A stretch of 64,000 bases of DNA from Halonatronomonas betaini (GTDB lineage Bacteria > Bacillota > Halanaerobiia > Halanaerobiales > Halarsenatibacteraceae). The notes beneath the pieces were generated by a model. It was not told where the DNA came from. It saw nothing but the letters and a program-made list of their open reading frames with translations, and did no database searches. The position numbers and the translations under genes are program-made. The stretch covers positions 124,001 through 188,000 of the forward strand of contig NZ_JADPIE010000007.1 in the NCBI RefSeq assembly GCF_015666175.1, given 5' to 3'. Each line of letters begins with the position of its first letter. Position 1 is the stretch's first letter. Positions 34,792 through 43,566 of the stretch are shown here, piece after piece.

Positions 34792-36504
34792 ATGGAAGGA
34801 AATCAGGGAACTGCTGCTTCTCCTGGAATTGCCATTGGCCAGGCTCTTATCCAGGAAAGACATGAATTTCAGTTTGTTCAAAAAGATATAGAAGAGGCAG
34901 AATCTGAACTTGAGATTAAAAGATTTTATCAGGCAATTGCTGAAGGTAAAGAGGATGTAAAGGATTTGAGGCATAAGGTTAAAAAAGAAGTGGGCGCCCA
35001 GGAGTCAGAGATATTTACAACCCATATTCAGATAATGAATGACCCAGAATTTCATAATTTAGTTGAAAAAATTATTAGAGAGGAACAGGTAACTGCTGAA
35101 GTTGCCGTTCAAAGGGTTATTAGAAATTTTGCTGCTCAATTTGCTGAAATGGAAGAAAGTTATATTAATGCCAGGGAGACAGATATAAAGGATATTGGAG
35201 ATAGAATTTTAAGATTGCTCCAGGGAATGGAACTTGATCAGAGCTTGATTGAAGATGAAGTCATTTTAGTTTCCTATGAACTTACTCCCTCAGAGATCGC
35301 CAGGTTAGATACAAATCGTGTTATGGGGATTGTTCTGGCTGAGGGTTCAAGAACCTCCCATACAGCAATTCTTGCCAGATCTCTCGAGATCCCAACGGTT
35401 GTGGGCCTTGGAGCTGAGGTTATCAGCCAGATAGGCCAGGGAGATGAATTAATCGTTGATGGCGATGATGGTTTGATTTTTATCTCCCCAGATGAAAAGA
35501 CAATTTCTAACTATAAAAAAAGATATCAGGAACTGGAACTCCGGGAAAAAGAGTTAGAGAAATATAAAGATATGAAACTGGAGAGAAAAGATGGCAGGAG
35601 AGTTTATGTAAATGCCAATATAGGCGGTACAGTCGATCTCGGGCCGATGCTGGCCAGAGGTGCTGATGGAATAGGACTTTTTCGCACTGAGTTTCTCTTT
35701 TTAGATAGAGATGACCTCCCAGGTGAAGAAGAGCAGTTTCAGATTTATAAAGAAGTAGTTGAAAAAGTGGGAGATCGTCCAGTTGTAATCAGGACAGTGG
35801 ATATCGGTTCAGATAAAAAACCTGAATACCTTGAATTTCCAGAAGAGATAAATCCAGCGATGGGTTATCGGGGGATTAGAATTTCTCTTAATAATAAAGA
35901 TTTCTTTAAAACTCAGCTTAGAGCAATTTTAAGGGCATCTAAATTTGGAAATGTTAAGATAATGTATCCGATGATTTCAGCTATTGAAGAGGTCCGCAAT
36001 GCCAATAGTGTACTCCGTCAATCCAGGCTGGAATTATTAGAAGAGGATGTTGAGATTGGAGATCCAGAAATAGGGATCATGATTGAAGTGCCCTCTGCTG
36101 TTGCAATGGTCAGAGAACTGGCTGAAGAAGTTGATTTTTTAAGTATAGGTACCAATGATTTAGTCCAGTATACTCTGGCGGTAGATAGAACTAATGAGAA
36201 GATTAAAGATCAGTTTACTCCTTATCATCCGGCGATTCTAAGAATGATTACCAGAGTAGCTGCTGCTGGTAGAGAGTTTGATATACCTGTGGCCATGTGT
36301 GGAGAGGCAGCTGGTGATAAGTTACTAATTCCATTCTGGCTTGGAATTGGTATAGATCAATTAAGTATGAGCCCGGTCTCTATTCTTCCAGCCAAAGAGA
36401 CAATAAATAAGTGGCTCAATCGAGACAAAACAGAATTAATTCAGAAAGTTTTACAGATGCCAACAGTAGCGGAAATTCAATACTATCTGTCAAGGAGGGA
36501 ATAA
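34792..36504 (+). CDS. ptsI: phosphoenolpyruvate--protein phosphotransferase (enzyme I)
   Basis: 570 aa, standard length. First component of the PTS, moving phosphate from PEP to HPr. GTAASPGIAIGQA at the start, phosphorylated His190 in SRTSHTAILARSLEIPTVVG, the TIM-barrel motifs GIGLFRTEFLFLDRD and IMIEVPSAV, and the catalytic Cys in PVAMCGEAAGD. GGAGAG precedes ATG 34792; a TATAAT lies at 34734-34739. There is no ptsH or EII nearby. Next to a MurR/AnmK cluster it might feed a MurNAc PTS (MurP) elsewhere, by inference. Confidence 0.94.
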   Translation: MEGNQGTAASPGIAIGQALIQERHEFQFVQKDIEEAESELEIKRFYQAIAEGKEDVKDLRHKVKKEVGAQESEIFTTHIQIMNDPEFHNLVEKIIREEQVTAEVAVQRVIRNFAAQFAEMEESYINARETDIKDIGDRILRLLQGMELDQSLIEDEVILVSYELTPSEIARLDTNRVMGIVLAEGSRTSHTAILARSLEIPTVVGLGAEVISQIGQGDELIVDGDDGLIFISPDEKTISNYKKRYQELELREKELEKYKDMKLERKDGRRVYVNANIGGTVDLGPMLARGADGIGLFRTEFLFLDRDDLPGEEEQFQIYKEVVEKVGDRPVVIRTVDIGSDKKPEYLEFPEEINPAMGYRGIRISLNNKDFFKTQLRAILRASKFGNVKIMYPMISAIEEVRNANSVLRQSRLELLEEDVEIGDPEIGIMIEVPSAVAMVRELAEEVDFLSIGTNDLVQYTLAVDRTNEKIKDQFTPYHPAILRMITRVAAAGREFDIPVAMCGEAAGDKLLIPFWLGIGIDQLSMSPVSILPAKETINKWLNRDKTELIQKVLQMPTVAEIQYYLSRRE

Positions 36505-36506
36505 TT

Positions 36507-37046
36507 ATGTATATGAAATTATTAGAAGAGCGGAGAAGTATTCGTAAATATAAGAATCAGGAGATTGAAGGTGAAAAGATTCAATCTCTGCTCCAGGCAG
36601 CCTTGCTTTCGCCTACATCCCGGGGAAGTCAGCCCTGGCAGTTTGTTCAGGTTGATGATAAAGACCTCCTCCAGGAGTTATCTGAAGCTAAAGCAGGAGG
36701 TTCATCATTTTTAGCCGGGGCAACGCTAGCAATTGTAATAGCTGCAGACCCTGAAATTAGCGATGTCTGGGTTGAAGACTGTTCGATTGCAGCTACCAAT
36801 ATTCAGATGGAAGCTGTTGATTTAGATCTTGGCTCCTGCTGGATTCAGATTAGAAAAAGGCAGCGGCAGGACGGCAGTGATTCAGAAGAGTATGTTAAGG
36901 ATGTATTGAATTTACCAAATAAATTAAGAGTTGATTCGATTATTGCCCTGGGTTACCCGGATGAAGAAAAAGAAAAGTATGATCTTGACGATCTACCATA
37001 TAATAAAATCCATTATAATCGCTATGGTCATGAGGTTCCTGAGTAA
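36507..37046 (+). CDS. nitroreductase-family FMN oxidoreductase
   Basis: 179 aa. The N-terminal LLEERRSIRKYKNQEIE and SPTSRGSQPWQFV form the FMN-binding signature; IAATNIQMEAVDLDLGSCWIQI is the dimer/FMN helix region. ATG 36507 is chosen (GGAGGGA upstream) although the frame is open back into ptsI. Flavoreductase acting on nitro compounds, quinones or other acceptors with NAD(P)H. It follows ptsI by 2 bp and ends at a terminator. Confidence 0.88.
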   Translation: MYMKLLEERRSIRKYKNQEIEGEKIQSLLQAALLSPTSRGSQPWQFVQVDDKDLLQELSEAKAGGSSFLAGATLAIVIAADPEISDVWVEDCSIAATNIQMEAVDLDLGSCWIQIRKRQRQDGSDSEEYVKDVLNLPNKLRVDSIIALGYPDEEKEKYDLDDLPYNKIHYNRYGHEVPE

Positions 37047-37073
37047 AAATAATAATTTTATATCTAAAAAACT

Positions 37074-37106
37074 TTGCCCCTGTAGAGATCTTGCAGGGGC
37101 AATTTT
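37074..37106 (+). terminator. rho-independent terminator after nitroreductase
   Basis: Perfect 9-bp stem TTGCCCCTG/CAGGGGCAA with an 11-nt loop, then TTTT. It separates ptsI-nitroreductase from the hydrogenase operon. Confidence 0.85.
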
Positions 37107-37192
37107 AATCCACACAAAGTATAAATATACATGAAAAAGTGTATATAATACTAAATTCTTTTGTGGTATAATTAACTTGAGGAGGTGAAAAG

Positions 37193-37606
37193 ATGAAAAC
37201 CCAGGAGATTCTTTTAGAACTTCTGCATAATATCCAGGAGACCTATGGTTATATTCCAGAAGTGGAGATTGACAAACTGGCAGAGAAATACAATCGTCCC
37301 CGAGCTGAACTGTATGGCGTGATAAAGTTTTACTCTCTATTTCATACTGAACCGACAGGCAAATATATTGTTAGAATCTGTGATAGCTTATCCTGTTATT
37401 TGCACGATTCTCATCAACTTGTAGAATCGGTCTCAGAGTACCTTGGCCTGGAGAATGGAGAGACAAGTGAAGATAGACTATTTACCCTGGAGATTGTTGA
37501 ATGTCTCGGCTATTGTGGTGAAGGCCCGGTGATGATGGTTAATGATGAAATCTATACCCATCTTACACCTGGTCAGGCATTAAAGATTTTAAAGAAAGTC
37601 AATTAA
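37193..37606 (+). CDS. hydC: NADH-linked hydrogenase, NuoE-like [2Fe-2S] subunit
   Basis: 137 aa thioredoxin-like ferredoxin. The four cluster cysteines are C63, C68, C104 and C108 (CDSLSC, CLGYC), the NuoE/HydC pattern. N-terminal helical part LLELLHNIQETYGYIP is also typical. AGGAGG stands before ATG 37193. Two TATAAT boxes lie upstream (37144-37149, 37167-37172). First gene of the trimeric hydrogenase; passes electrons between the NADH site on HydB and the rest. Confidence 0.93.
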   Translation: MKTQEILLELLHNIQETYGYIPEVEIDKLAEKYNRPRAELYGVIKFYSLFHTEPTGKYIVRICDSLSCYLHDSHQLVESVSEYLGLENGETSEDRLFTLEIVECLGYCGEGPVMMVNDEIYTHLTPGQALKILKKVN

Positions 37607-37624
37607 ATTCAGGAGGGGATTTCA

Positions 37625-38857
37625 TTGGTTACTGAGCATAAATTATTAATGGGCCCTCCGCTATTAAAAGCAGAAGAATATGATTTTAAAGGTTTACAAA
37701 AAGCTTTAAAGCTGAGGCCTGAAGGGATTATTGATGAGATTAAGAAGTCAGGTTTAAAGGGCCGGGGTGGAGCAGGATTTCCAACTGGAGTAAAATGGGA
37801 GCTGGCATTAGCAGAAACTGGAGAGAAAAAATATATTATCTGTAATGCAGATGAAGGTGAACCAGGCACATTTAAGGACAGGTATCTTTTAGAAGAAAGA
37901 CCACTCAAGGTTTTAGAGGGTATTTTAATTGCTGCCAGAGCGATTGGAGCAAATGAGGGTTTTATTTATATTAGAGGAGAGTATACTGAGCCAATAAAAA
38001 TTTTTAAAAAAACTATAGAAGAAGCAGAGAAGCAAGGAGTTTTAGGAGATAACATCTTTGGCTCAGATTTTAATTTTAAATTAACTTTAGTTCGGGGCGG
38101 TGGAGCATATGTCTGTGGTGATGAAACTTCCTTGATTAATTCGATTGAGGGTAAGCGAGGTATTTCCAGAATAAAACCACCATATCCTATTCAAGCAGGC
38201 TTATTTGACAGGCCAACAGTTGTTAATAATGTTGAGAGTCTGGCAGCTGCAGCTGAAATAATTAATCAGGGTGCAGATTATTATACTGGGCTTGGAACAA
38301 AAAATAGTCGGGGAACTAAATTAATCTGCCTCAGTGGAGATATTGAAAAACCTGGAGTTTATGAAGTTGAGTTTGGTTCAACAACTCTCAGAGATATTCT
38401 ATATGAACTTGGAGGAGGACCGTTAAAGGATGATAGCTTTAAATTCATTATTCCTGGAGGACTTTCAACTGCAGCCTTAACTATTGAAGAATTAGATTGT
38501 CAGTATAGTTATGAGGGCATTGAAGCTGCCGGTTCCAGTCTTGGTTCAGGGGCAATTATAGCAATCGGTCAGAAGCACCAGCTATTAGAAATCCTGCAGA
38601 GAGTTGGGCGTTTTTATATGGATGAAACCTGTGGAACCTGTTTTCCCTGCCGGGAGGGGAATCGCCATATAGATTATATTTTCAAAAAGCATCATAATGG
38701 CAAATTTTATCAGGAAGATGTAGATATTTTAGCTGATATTGGCAAGGCAATTTCAGGGGCTGCCCGCTGTGGCCTGGGACAGACTTCATTATCTCTGGCT
38801 AGATCATTATTTTATAAATTTCCTGAAGAGTTGATTATTGGAGGTGGTCAGAGATGA
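37625..38857 (+). CDS. hydB: NADH-linked hydrogenase, short NuoF-like subunit
   Basis: 410 aa flavoprotein. Glycine-rich NADH/FMN site GLKGRGGAGFPTGVKWE and NADEGEPGTFKDR, FMN loop RGGGAYVCGDETSLINS, and one [4Fe-4S] site in TCGTCFPCREGN ... ARCGLG. It lacks the N-terminal thioredoxin-like [2Fe-2S] domain and the C-terminal 2x[4Fe-4S] ferredoxin domain found in the roughly 600-residue HydB of bifurcating enzymes. TTG start with AGGAGGGG upstream; ATGA overlap with hydA. The short form bears on whether the complex bifurcates. Confidence 0.92.
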   Translation: MVTEHKLLMGPPLLKAEEYDFKGLQKALKLRPEGIIDEIKKSGLKGRGGAGFPTGVKWELALAETGEKKYIICNADEGEPGTFKDRYLLEERPLKVLEGILIAARAIGANEGFIYIRGEYTEPIKIFKKTIEEAEKQGVLGDNIFGSDFNFKLTLVRGGGAYVCGDETSLINSIEGKRGISRIKPPYPIQAGLFDRPTVVNNVESLAAAAEIINQGADYYTGLGTKNSRGTKLICLSGDIEKPGVYEVEFGSTTLRDILYELGGGPLKDDSFKFIIPGGLSTAALTIEELDCQYSYEGIEAAGSSLGSGAIIAIGQKHQLLEILQRVGRFYMDETCGTCFPCREGNRHIDYIFKKHHNGKFYQEDVDILADIGKAISGAARCGLGQTSLSLARSLFYKFPEELIIGGGQR

Positions 38858-40584
38858 TCAAGTTGATTATTGATAATCAAGAAATCAGCGTTGAACCTGG
38901 AACAACTATTTTGGAAGCTGCTAGAGCAGCTAAAGTTAAGATTCCAACACTCTGTTATGAGGAAGAACTTTCTGTCTTTGGTGGCTGCCGTCTCTGCATC
39001 GTTGAAGTCGATAATAAAGATAGCTTAATGCCTGCCTGTGCCACTGAAGCTGAGGATGGCATGGTTATTAGAACCCACACTCCTAAAGTCAGAGATATTA
39101 GACAAACCATTTTTGAGATGATTATAGCTTCACATGATATTAGCTGTGAGCTCAACTGTTTGACCTGTTCCAGAGCTTCTAGTTGTGAATTGAGAGAGGT
39201 AGCTGAAGACATTGGAGTTACAAGGATGAGACTGGATCCAATTATTAGAGGTCATAGCAAAGATTTTTCCAGCTATGCTATTGCCAGAGAACCTAATAAA
39301 TGTATAACCTGTGACCGATGCATCAGAAAATGTCAGGAGATTCAGGGGATCGGGATCTTTGCAAATGCAGGCCGGGGTCCTGAGACAATAGTTACAACCT
39401 TTGAAGATAGAGGCATTGGAAATGTGGAATGTACAAACTGTGGCCAGTGCATTATCTCCTGCCCGACGGGTGCGCTTCATGAAGTTTATCATTATGATAA
39501 GGTCTGGGAAGCTCTATATGATGAGAGCAAACATGTTATTGTCCAGACTGCCCCTTCAGTCAGGGTAGCTATTGCTGAATCCTTTGGGGCAGAGCCTGGT
39601 ACAGTTGCAACAGGTCAACTGGTTGCAGGTTTAAGAAGACTCGGTTTTGACAGAGTTTTTGATACTAATTTTACAGCTGATCTGACAATTATGGAAGAAG
39701 CAACTGAAGTCGTTAAAAGAATAACTGAAAATCAAGATCTACCAGTTTTTACATCCTGTAGCCCGGGCTGGATTAAATTTATAGAACATTTTTATCCTGA
39801 ATATTTAGGGCATCTTTCAACAGCTAAATCTCCACAACAGATGTTTGGAGCAATTGCAAAAAGCTATTATGCTGAAGAATCAGGGATACCGAGGGAAGAT
39901 ATTGTTTCTGTTTCAATAATGCCCTGTACTGCCAAGAAATTTGAGGCTCAGCGGCCTGAAATGGGTGATGATGTAGATTATGTTCTGACAACCAGAGAGG
40001 CAGCAATGATGTTTAAGTCAGCAGGACTTAACCTCTGTGAGCAGGATGAATCAGACTATGACGAACTACTGGGCTTTTCCAGCGGCGCTGCAGATATTTT
40101 TGGAAATACCGGTGGAGTAATGGAAGCTGCTTTAAGAACAGCCTATCATATTATAACAGGTGAAGAACTTGAAGATATTGAAATCAATGCTGTTAGAGGT
40201 TTAGAGGGGATTAAAGAGGCCAGTATTAAGATTACTGATGATCTTACAGTGAATGTAGCTGTTGCTAATGGACTGGCTAATGCCCATAGAGTTATGGAGA
40301 TGCTTAAAGAGGGTAAAGAATATCATTTTATAGAATTCATGGCCTGCCCAGGTGGCTGTATTGGTGGAGGTGGCCAGCCGCTGCCGACTGGAAATACTAC
40401 CAGACAGGAAGTCCGAGAAAAGAGGCAGAAAGCTTTATACCAAATAGATCATACTAAAAAGATTCGCCGTTCCCATGATAATCCAATGATCAAAAAATTA
40501 TATGCTGATTATTTAGGAGAGCCTGGAAGTCATAAAGCACATGATTTACTTCATACAAAATATACAGCTAGAGGAATAAAATAA
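38854..40584 (+). CDS. hydA: [FeFe] hydrogenase catalytic subunit
   Basis: 576 aa. N-terminal [2Fe-2S] plant-ferredoxin domain (C34, C45, C48, C62), a His-Cys3 [4Fe-4S] region (H94 to C111), a two-cluster ferredoxin domain (C150/153/156/160 and C193/196/199/203) and the H-cluster domain with TSCSPGWIKF, MPCTAKKFEAQRPE and FMACPGGCIGGGGQP. Produces or consumes H2, with NADH as partner through HydBC. Size and domains match the HydA/HndD (group A3-type) enzymes. In the His-Cys region the spacing from His94 to the C-x2-C pair is longer than in the textbook motif. Confidence 0.95.
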   Translation: MIKLIIDNQEISVEPGTTILEAARAAKVKIPTLCYEEELSVFGGCRLCIVEVDNKDSLMPACATEAEDGMVIRTHTPKVRDIRQTIFEMIIASHDISCELNCLTCSRASSCELREVAEDIGVTRMRLDPIIRGHSKDFSSYAIAREPNKCITCDRCIRKCQEIQGIGIFANAGRGPETIVTTFEDRGIGNVECTNCGQCIISCPTGALHEVYHYDKVWEALYDESKHVIVQTAPSVRVAIAESFGAEPGTVATGQLVAGLRRLGFDRVFDTNFTADLTIMEEATEVVKRITENQDLPVFTSCSPGWIKFIEHFYPEYLGHLSTAKSPQQMFGAIAKSYYAEESGIPREDIVSVSIMPCTAKKFEAQRPEMGDDVDYVLTTREAAMMFKSAGLNLCEQDESDYDELLGFSSGAADIFGNTGGVMEAALRTAYHIITGEELEDIEINAVRGLEGIKEASIKITDDLTVNVAVANGLANAHRVMEMLKEGKEYHFIEFMACPGGCIGGGGQPLPTGNTTRQEVREKRQKALYQIDHTKKIRRSHDNPMIKKLYADYLGEPGSHKAHDLLHTKYTARGIK

Positions 40585-40605
40585 AGTTATTTTTAAATTT
40601 TTAAC

Positions 40606-40635
40606 TTGCTAAATTACTAAAAATTAGTATATAAT
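40606..40635 (+). promoter_or_regulatory. probable fumC promoter with inverted repeat in spacer
   Basis: TTGCTA (40606-40611), 18-nt spacer, TATAAT (40630-40635). The spacer holds the perfect inverted repeat TACTAA-AAA-TTAGTA (40615-40629), well placed for a repressor. Confidence 0.5.
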
Positions 40636-40698
40636 TAAAGTATAAGAGTTAATAATGCTTATATTCAGTTAGTCATAATTACAGGGGGAAATAAATTC

Positions 40699-42084
40699 AT
40701 GGATTCAGAGTTTCGTTTAGAACAGGATTCACTAGGAGAAGTTAAGGTTCCCAAAAAAGTTTATTATGGTGCTCAGACAGAACGCTCAAGAAATAATTTT
40801 CCAATTGGTAAAGAAAAGATACCAGAGGAGGTAATAAAAGCTTATGGCATGGTCAAACTGGCTGCAGCCAGGGCCAACCATCAATTAGGTAAACTTTCAG
40901 AGGAGAAATTAGAACTTATTGAAAGAGTTACAGAAGAAATAATTACTGGCAGGCTGGATGACCATTTTCCATTAGTTGTCTGGCAGACAGGTTCTGGAAC
41001 CCAGACCAATATGAATGTCAATGAAGTTATCAGTAATCGGGCTTCAGAGATTGCAGGCAATGAACAAGGATCTCATGATCCCCTTCATCCTAATGATGAT
41101 GTGAACATGTCTCAATCATCCAATGATACTTTCCCGACAGCAATGTCTGTCGCCGCTACCCTAGCTATTGGAAAAAAATTAAAACCGGCCTTAGAAAATT
41201 TTCATGAAACCTTAGAAGAGAAGTCTGAAGAATTTTCAGACCAGATTAAAACTGGTAGAACCCATCTAATGGATGCAACCCCGGTCAGCCTGGGCCAGGA
41301 ATTTTCAGGTTATGCCAGCCAGGTACAACACGGACTTGGTCATCTTGAAGATAGTCTTGCTCATCTAAAGGAATTGGCTATTGGAGGTACAGCAGTCGGC
41401 ACCGGGTTAAATACTCCGGAAGGTTTTGACAATGAAGTTGTATCCAATCTTAATCAACTGACAGGATTTAACTTTAAAGCAGCCCCAAATAAATTTGAAG
41501 CCATCGCTGCCCATGATAGCATTGTTAATTGTAGCGGGGCTTTAAAAACAATTGCAACCAGCCTTATTAAAATTGCCAATGATATTCGCTGGCTGGCATC
41601 TGGTCCCCGTTGTGGTCTGGCAGAAATAGAAATCCCGGCTAATGAACCAGGGAGTTCAATTATGCCAGGTAAGATAAATCCAACCCAGGCAGAAGCCCTG
41701 CTCCAGGTTTCTTATCAGGTAGTTGGAAATGATACAGTAATAAATCTGGCAGGTTCCAGTGGCAATTTTGAGCTTAATGTTGCCAAACCAGTTATGATTT
41801 ATAATTTATTGCAGAGCATTAATCTCCTGGCAGATGCCGTAAAATCCTTTGAGAAAAGATGTCTTAAAGGAGTTAAACCTCTTTCAAAAAATTTAAGTAA
41901 ATATCTCAACCGCTCATTAATGCTGGTGACAGCTCTAACTCCATTAATTGGTTATGAGAAAGCTGCAGAGATTGCAAACAAGGCACACAGAGAAAGTAAA
42001 ACTTTAAAAGAGGTAGCTGTTGGGGATGGTTATCTGACTGAAGAAGAGTTCGAAAAAAATGTTGATCCTGGCAGTATGATCTAA
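40699..42084 (+). CDS. fumC: class II fumarate hydratase
   Basis: 461 aa, iron-independent fumarase, reversible fumarate/malate. [14 protein letters not shown] at the start, [17 protein letters not shown] (fumarase-type, with GSGTQ rather than the aspartase form), [19 protein letters not shown] and the family signature [13 protein letters not shown]. The related aspartate ammonia-lyase is less likely because of these two segments. GGGGG-type ribosome site upstream. The hydrogenase operon lies directly before it but the fumC gene has its own promoter. Confidence 0.93.
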   Translation: MDSEFRLEQDSLGEVKVPKKVYYGAQTERSRNNFPIGKEKIPEEVIKAYGMVKLAAARANHQLGKLSEEKLELIERVTEEIITGRLDDHFPLVVWQTGSGTQTNMNVNEVISNRASEIAGNEQGSHDPLHPNDDVNMSQSSNDTFPTAMSVAATLAIGKKLKPALENFHETLEEKSEEFSDQIKTGRTHLMDATPVSLGQEFSGYASQVQHGLGHLEDSLAHLKELAIGGTAVGTGLNTPEGFDNEVVSNLNQLTGFNFKAAPNKFEAIAAHDSIVNCSGALKTIATSLIKIANDIRWLASGPRCGLAEIEIPANEPGSSIMPGKINPTQAEALLQVSYQVVGNDTVINLAGSSGNFELNVAKPVMIYNLLQSINLLADAVKSFEKRCLKGVKPLSKNLSKYLNRSLMLVTALTPLIGYEKAAEIANKAHRESKTLKEVAVGDGYLTEEEFEKNVDPGSMI

Positions 42085-42135
42085 TTTAATCATTATTTTA
42101 TAGAATTTATTCCATAAAGTAAGGAGTTGATGATA

Positions 42136-42312
42136 ATGCCTACCTGGTTTAGGTGCCCTGAATGTGGTGCAGAATATTATACCGCAGCAACGATTAACTC
42201 CAGTGAAGAAGAATCATGTGCTGAGTGCAAGGCAATCTTAGAACTTTATTACTCAAAGGATGACTTTGAAAAACATCGATATCAATCAAGTGCAGGAGAT
42301 AAAATTGATTAA
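42136..42312 (+). CDS. small zinc-ribbon protein
   Basis: 58 aa. Two C-x2-C knuckles: CPECG at about residues 6-10 and CAEC at about 29-32, with an acidic spacer, suggest one bound zinc. ATG 42136 is preferred (AAGGAG 9 nt upstream) to TTG 42127 or ATG 42130. It follows fumC by 51 bp and precedes a clear terminator. Function unknown; such ribbons often bind nucleic acid or proteins. Confidence 0.72.
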   Translation: MPTWFRCPECGAEYYTAATINSSEEESCAECKAILELYYSKDDFEKHRYQSSAGDKID

Positions 42313-42321
42313 TATTTTCCC

Positions 42322-42346
42322 ACCACCCTTAAACAGGGTGGTTTTA
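42322..42346 (+). terminator. rho-independent terminator
   Basis: Perfect 8-bp stem ACCACCCT/AGGGTGGT with a 5-nt loop, then TTTATTTTT. Ends the fumC/zinc-ribbon unit. Confidence 0.85.
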
Positions 42347-42458
42347 TTTTTGAAAAAATATTTATTTAAATAGATAAAATTGTTAACTAGTAACTTTTAT
42401 TGTTAATTATTAAAGTATATAATAAAAAAATCAAGATAATAAACAGGGGGTATTTAAA

Positions 42459-43379
42459 ATGAAAAAATTAAGTAGGTTAAACAAAATCGGTCAAATAGGT
42501 TTAGTTTTTGCTCTTGTATTATTTTTATTTAGTCCAGCTTTAAATTTAACTGTAGATGCCCATTCTCATCAGATGGATATAGTAGAGACTGCTCAAGATG
42601 CTGGTGGTTTCACAACACTTCTTGCAGCTGCAGAGGAGGCAGGATTAGTTGATGCATTAAAAGGTGAAGGTCCTTTAACTGTTTTTGCACCTAATGATGA
42701 AGCATTTAATCAGTTTTTAGAAGAAGCTGGTTTAACAGCTGAAGAGCTTCTTGGTGATCCAAGATTAGGTAATATCCTTAAGTTCCATGTTGTTCCAGGC
42801 AAAGTAATGTCTACAGACCTTGAAGATGGTATATCAGCTGAGACACTTTTAAGCCCACAGGAAATAGATATCTCCATTAATGATGGAGTATTTTTAAATG
42901 ATAATATTCAGGTTATAGCCCCGGACATTGAAGCAAGTAATGGAGTAATTCATGTAATTGATGGAGTTTTATGGCCAGCTGATATTGTTGAGACAGCAGT
43001 GGCTGCCGGATTTGATACTCTTGTTACAGCTGTAGAAAGAGCAGGTTTAGTTGAAGCCCTAAAAGGTCCAGGTCTCTTTACAGTTTTTGCTCCAATTGAT
43101 GAAGCCTTTGAGGCATTACCATCAGGAGTATTAGAAGAACTTTTAGATAATCCAGAAGACTTAGCCGATGTTTTATTATTCCATGTGGTTTCAGGCCAGG
43201 TTATGGCAGAAACTGTTGTTGGTTTAGATGGCCAGGAAGTTGAAACCCTTTTAGGTGAAACAATTGAAATAACAATAGATGGTGGCGAGGTATTTCTAGG
43301 ACAACCTAAAGTAACAAGAACAGATATCCAGACATTAAATGGTGTAATCCATGTAATTGATTTAGTTCTTGTCCCTTAA
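42459..43379 (+). CDS. secreted protein with two fasciclin (FAS1) domains
   Basis: 306 aa. Signal peptide 1-34 (cleavage near VDA), then FAS1 domain 1 (about 38-172) and domain 2 (about 173-306). Each has the H1 box (LTVFAPNDEAF, FTVFAPIDEAF) and the H2 box (NGVIHVIDGVLWP, NGVIHVIDLVLVP). No membrane anchor or sorting signal; likely periplasmic or extracellular. FAS1 proteins mediate adhesion or matrix binding. A TATAAT lies at 42418-42423 and a GGGGG ribosome site before the ATG. Confidence 0.93.
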   Translation: MKKLSRLNKIGQIGLVFALVLFLFSPALNLTVDAHSHQMDIVETAQDAGGFTTLLAAAEEAGLVDALKGEGPLTVFAPNDEAFNQFLEEAGLTAEELLGDPRLGNILKFHVVPGKVMSTDLEDGISAETLLSPQEIDISINDGVFLNDNIQVIAPDIEASNGVIHVIDGVLWPADIVETAVAAGFDTLVTAVERAGLVEALKGPGLFTVFAPIDEAFEALPSGVLEELLDNPEDLADVLLFHVVSGQVMAETVVGLDGQEVETLLGETIEITIDGGEVFLGQPKVTRTDIQTLNGVIHVIDLVLVP

Positions 43380-43410
43380 TAATTAATATAATAAAATATA
43401 GGTTAATTAA

Positions 43411-43444
43411 AAAATCCAGTTGTGAAATACCTGCTGGATTTTTT
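43411..43444 (+). terminator. rho-independent terminator after FAS1 gene
   Basis: 9-bp stem AAAATCCAG/CTGGATTTT with a 14-nt loop and a T-run. Ends the monocistronic fasciclin gene. Confidence 0.75.
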
Positions 43445-43566
43445 GCTTGAAATAAAGAAAGCAATAAAAATATATAATTAAGTGGTTACCAAAAAGCAGG
43501 AGAATCCATTGATTTACTGAATTAATATAATACAGGAAAAAATATCAGCCACAGGAGGCAGATAAA

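Noticed and set aside
37161-37178. Rex-like box TTGTGGT-ATAA-TTAACTT over a -10 of the hydrogenase operon
   Set aside because: Only about 9 of 14 conserved bases fit the clostridial Rex consensus as I recall it. TTGTTAA half-sites before the fasciclin gene (42380, 42400) are no better.
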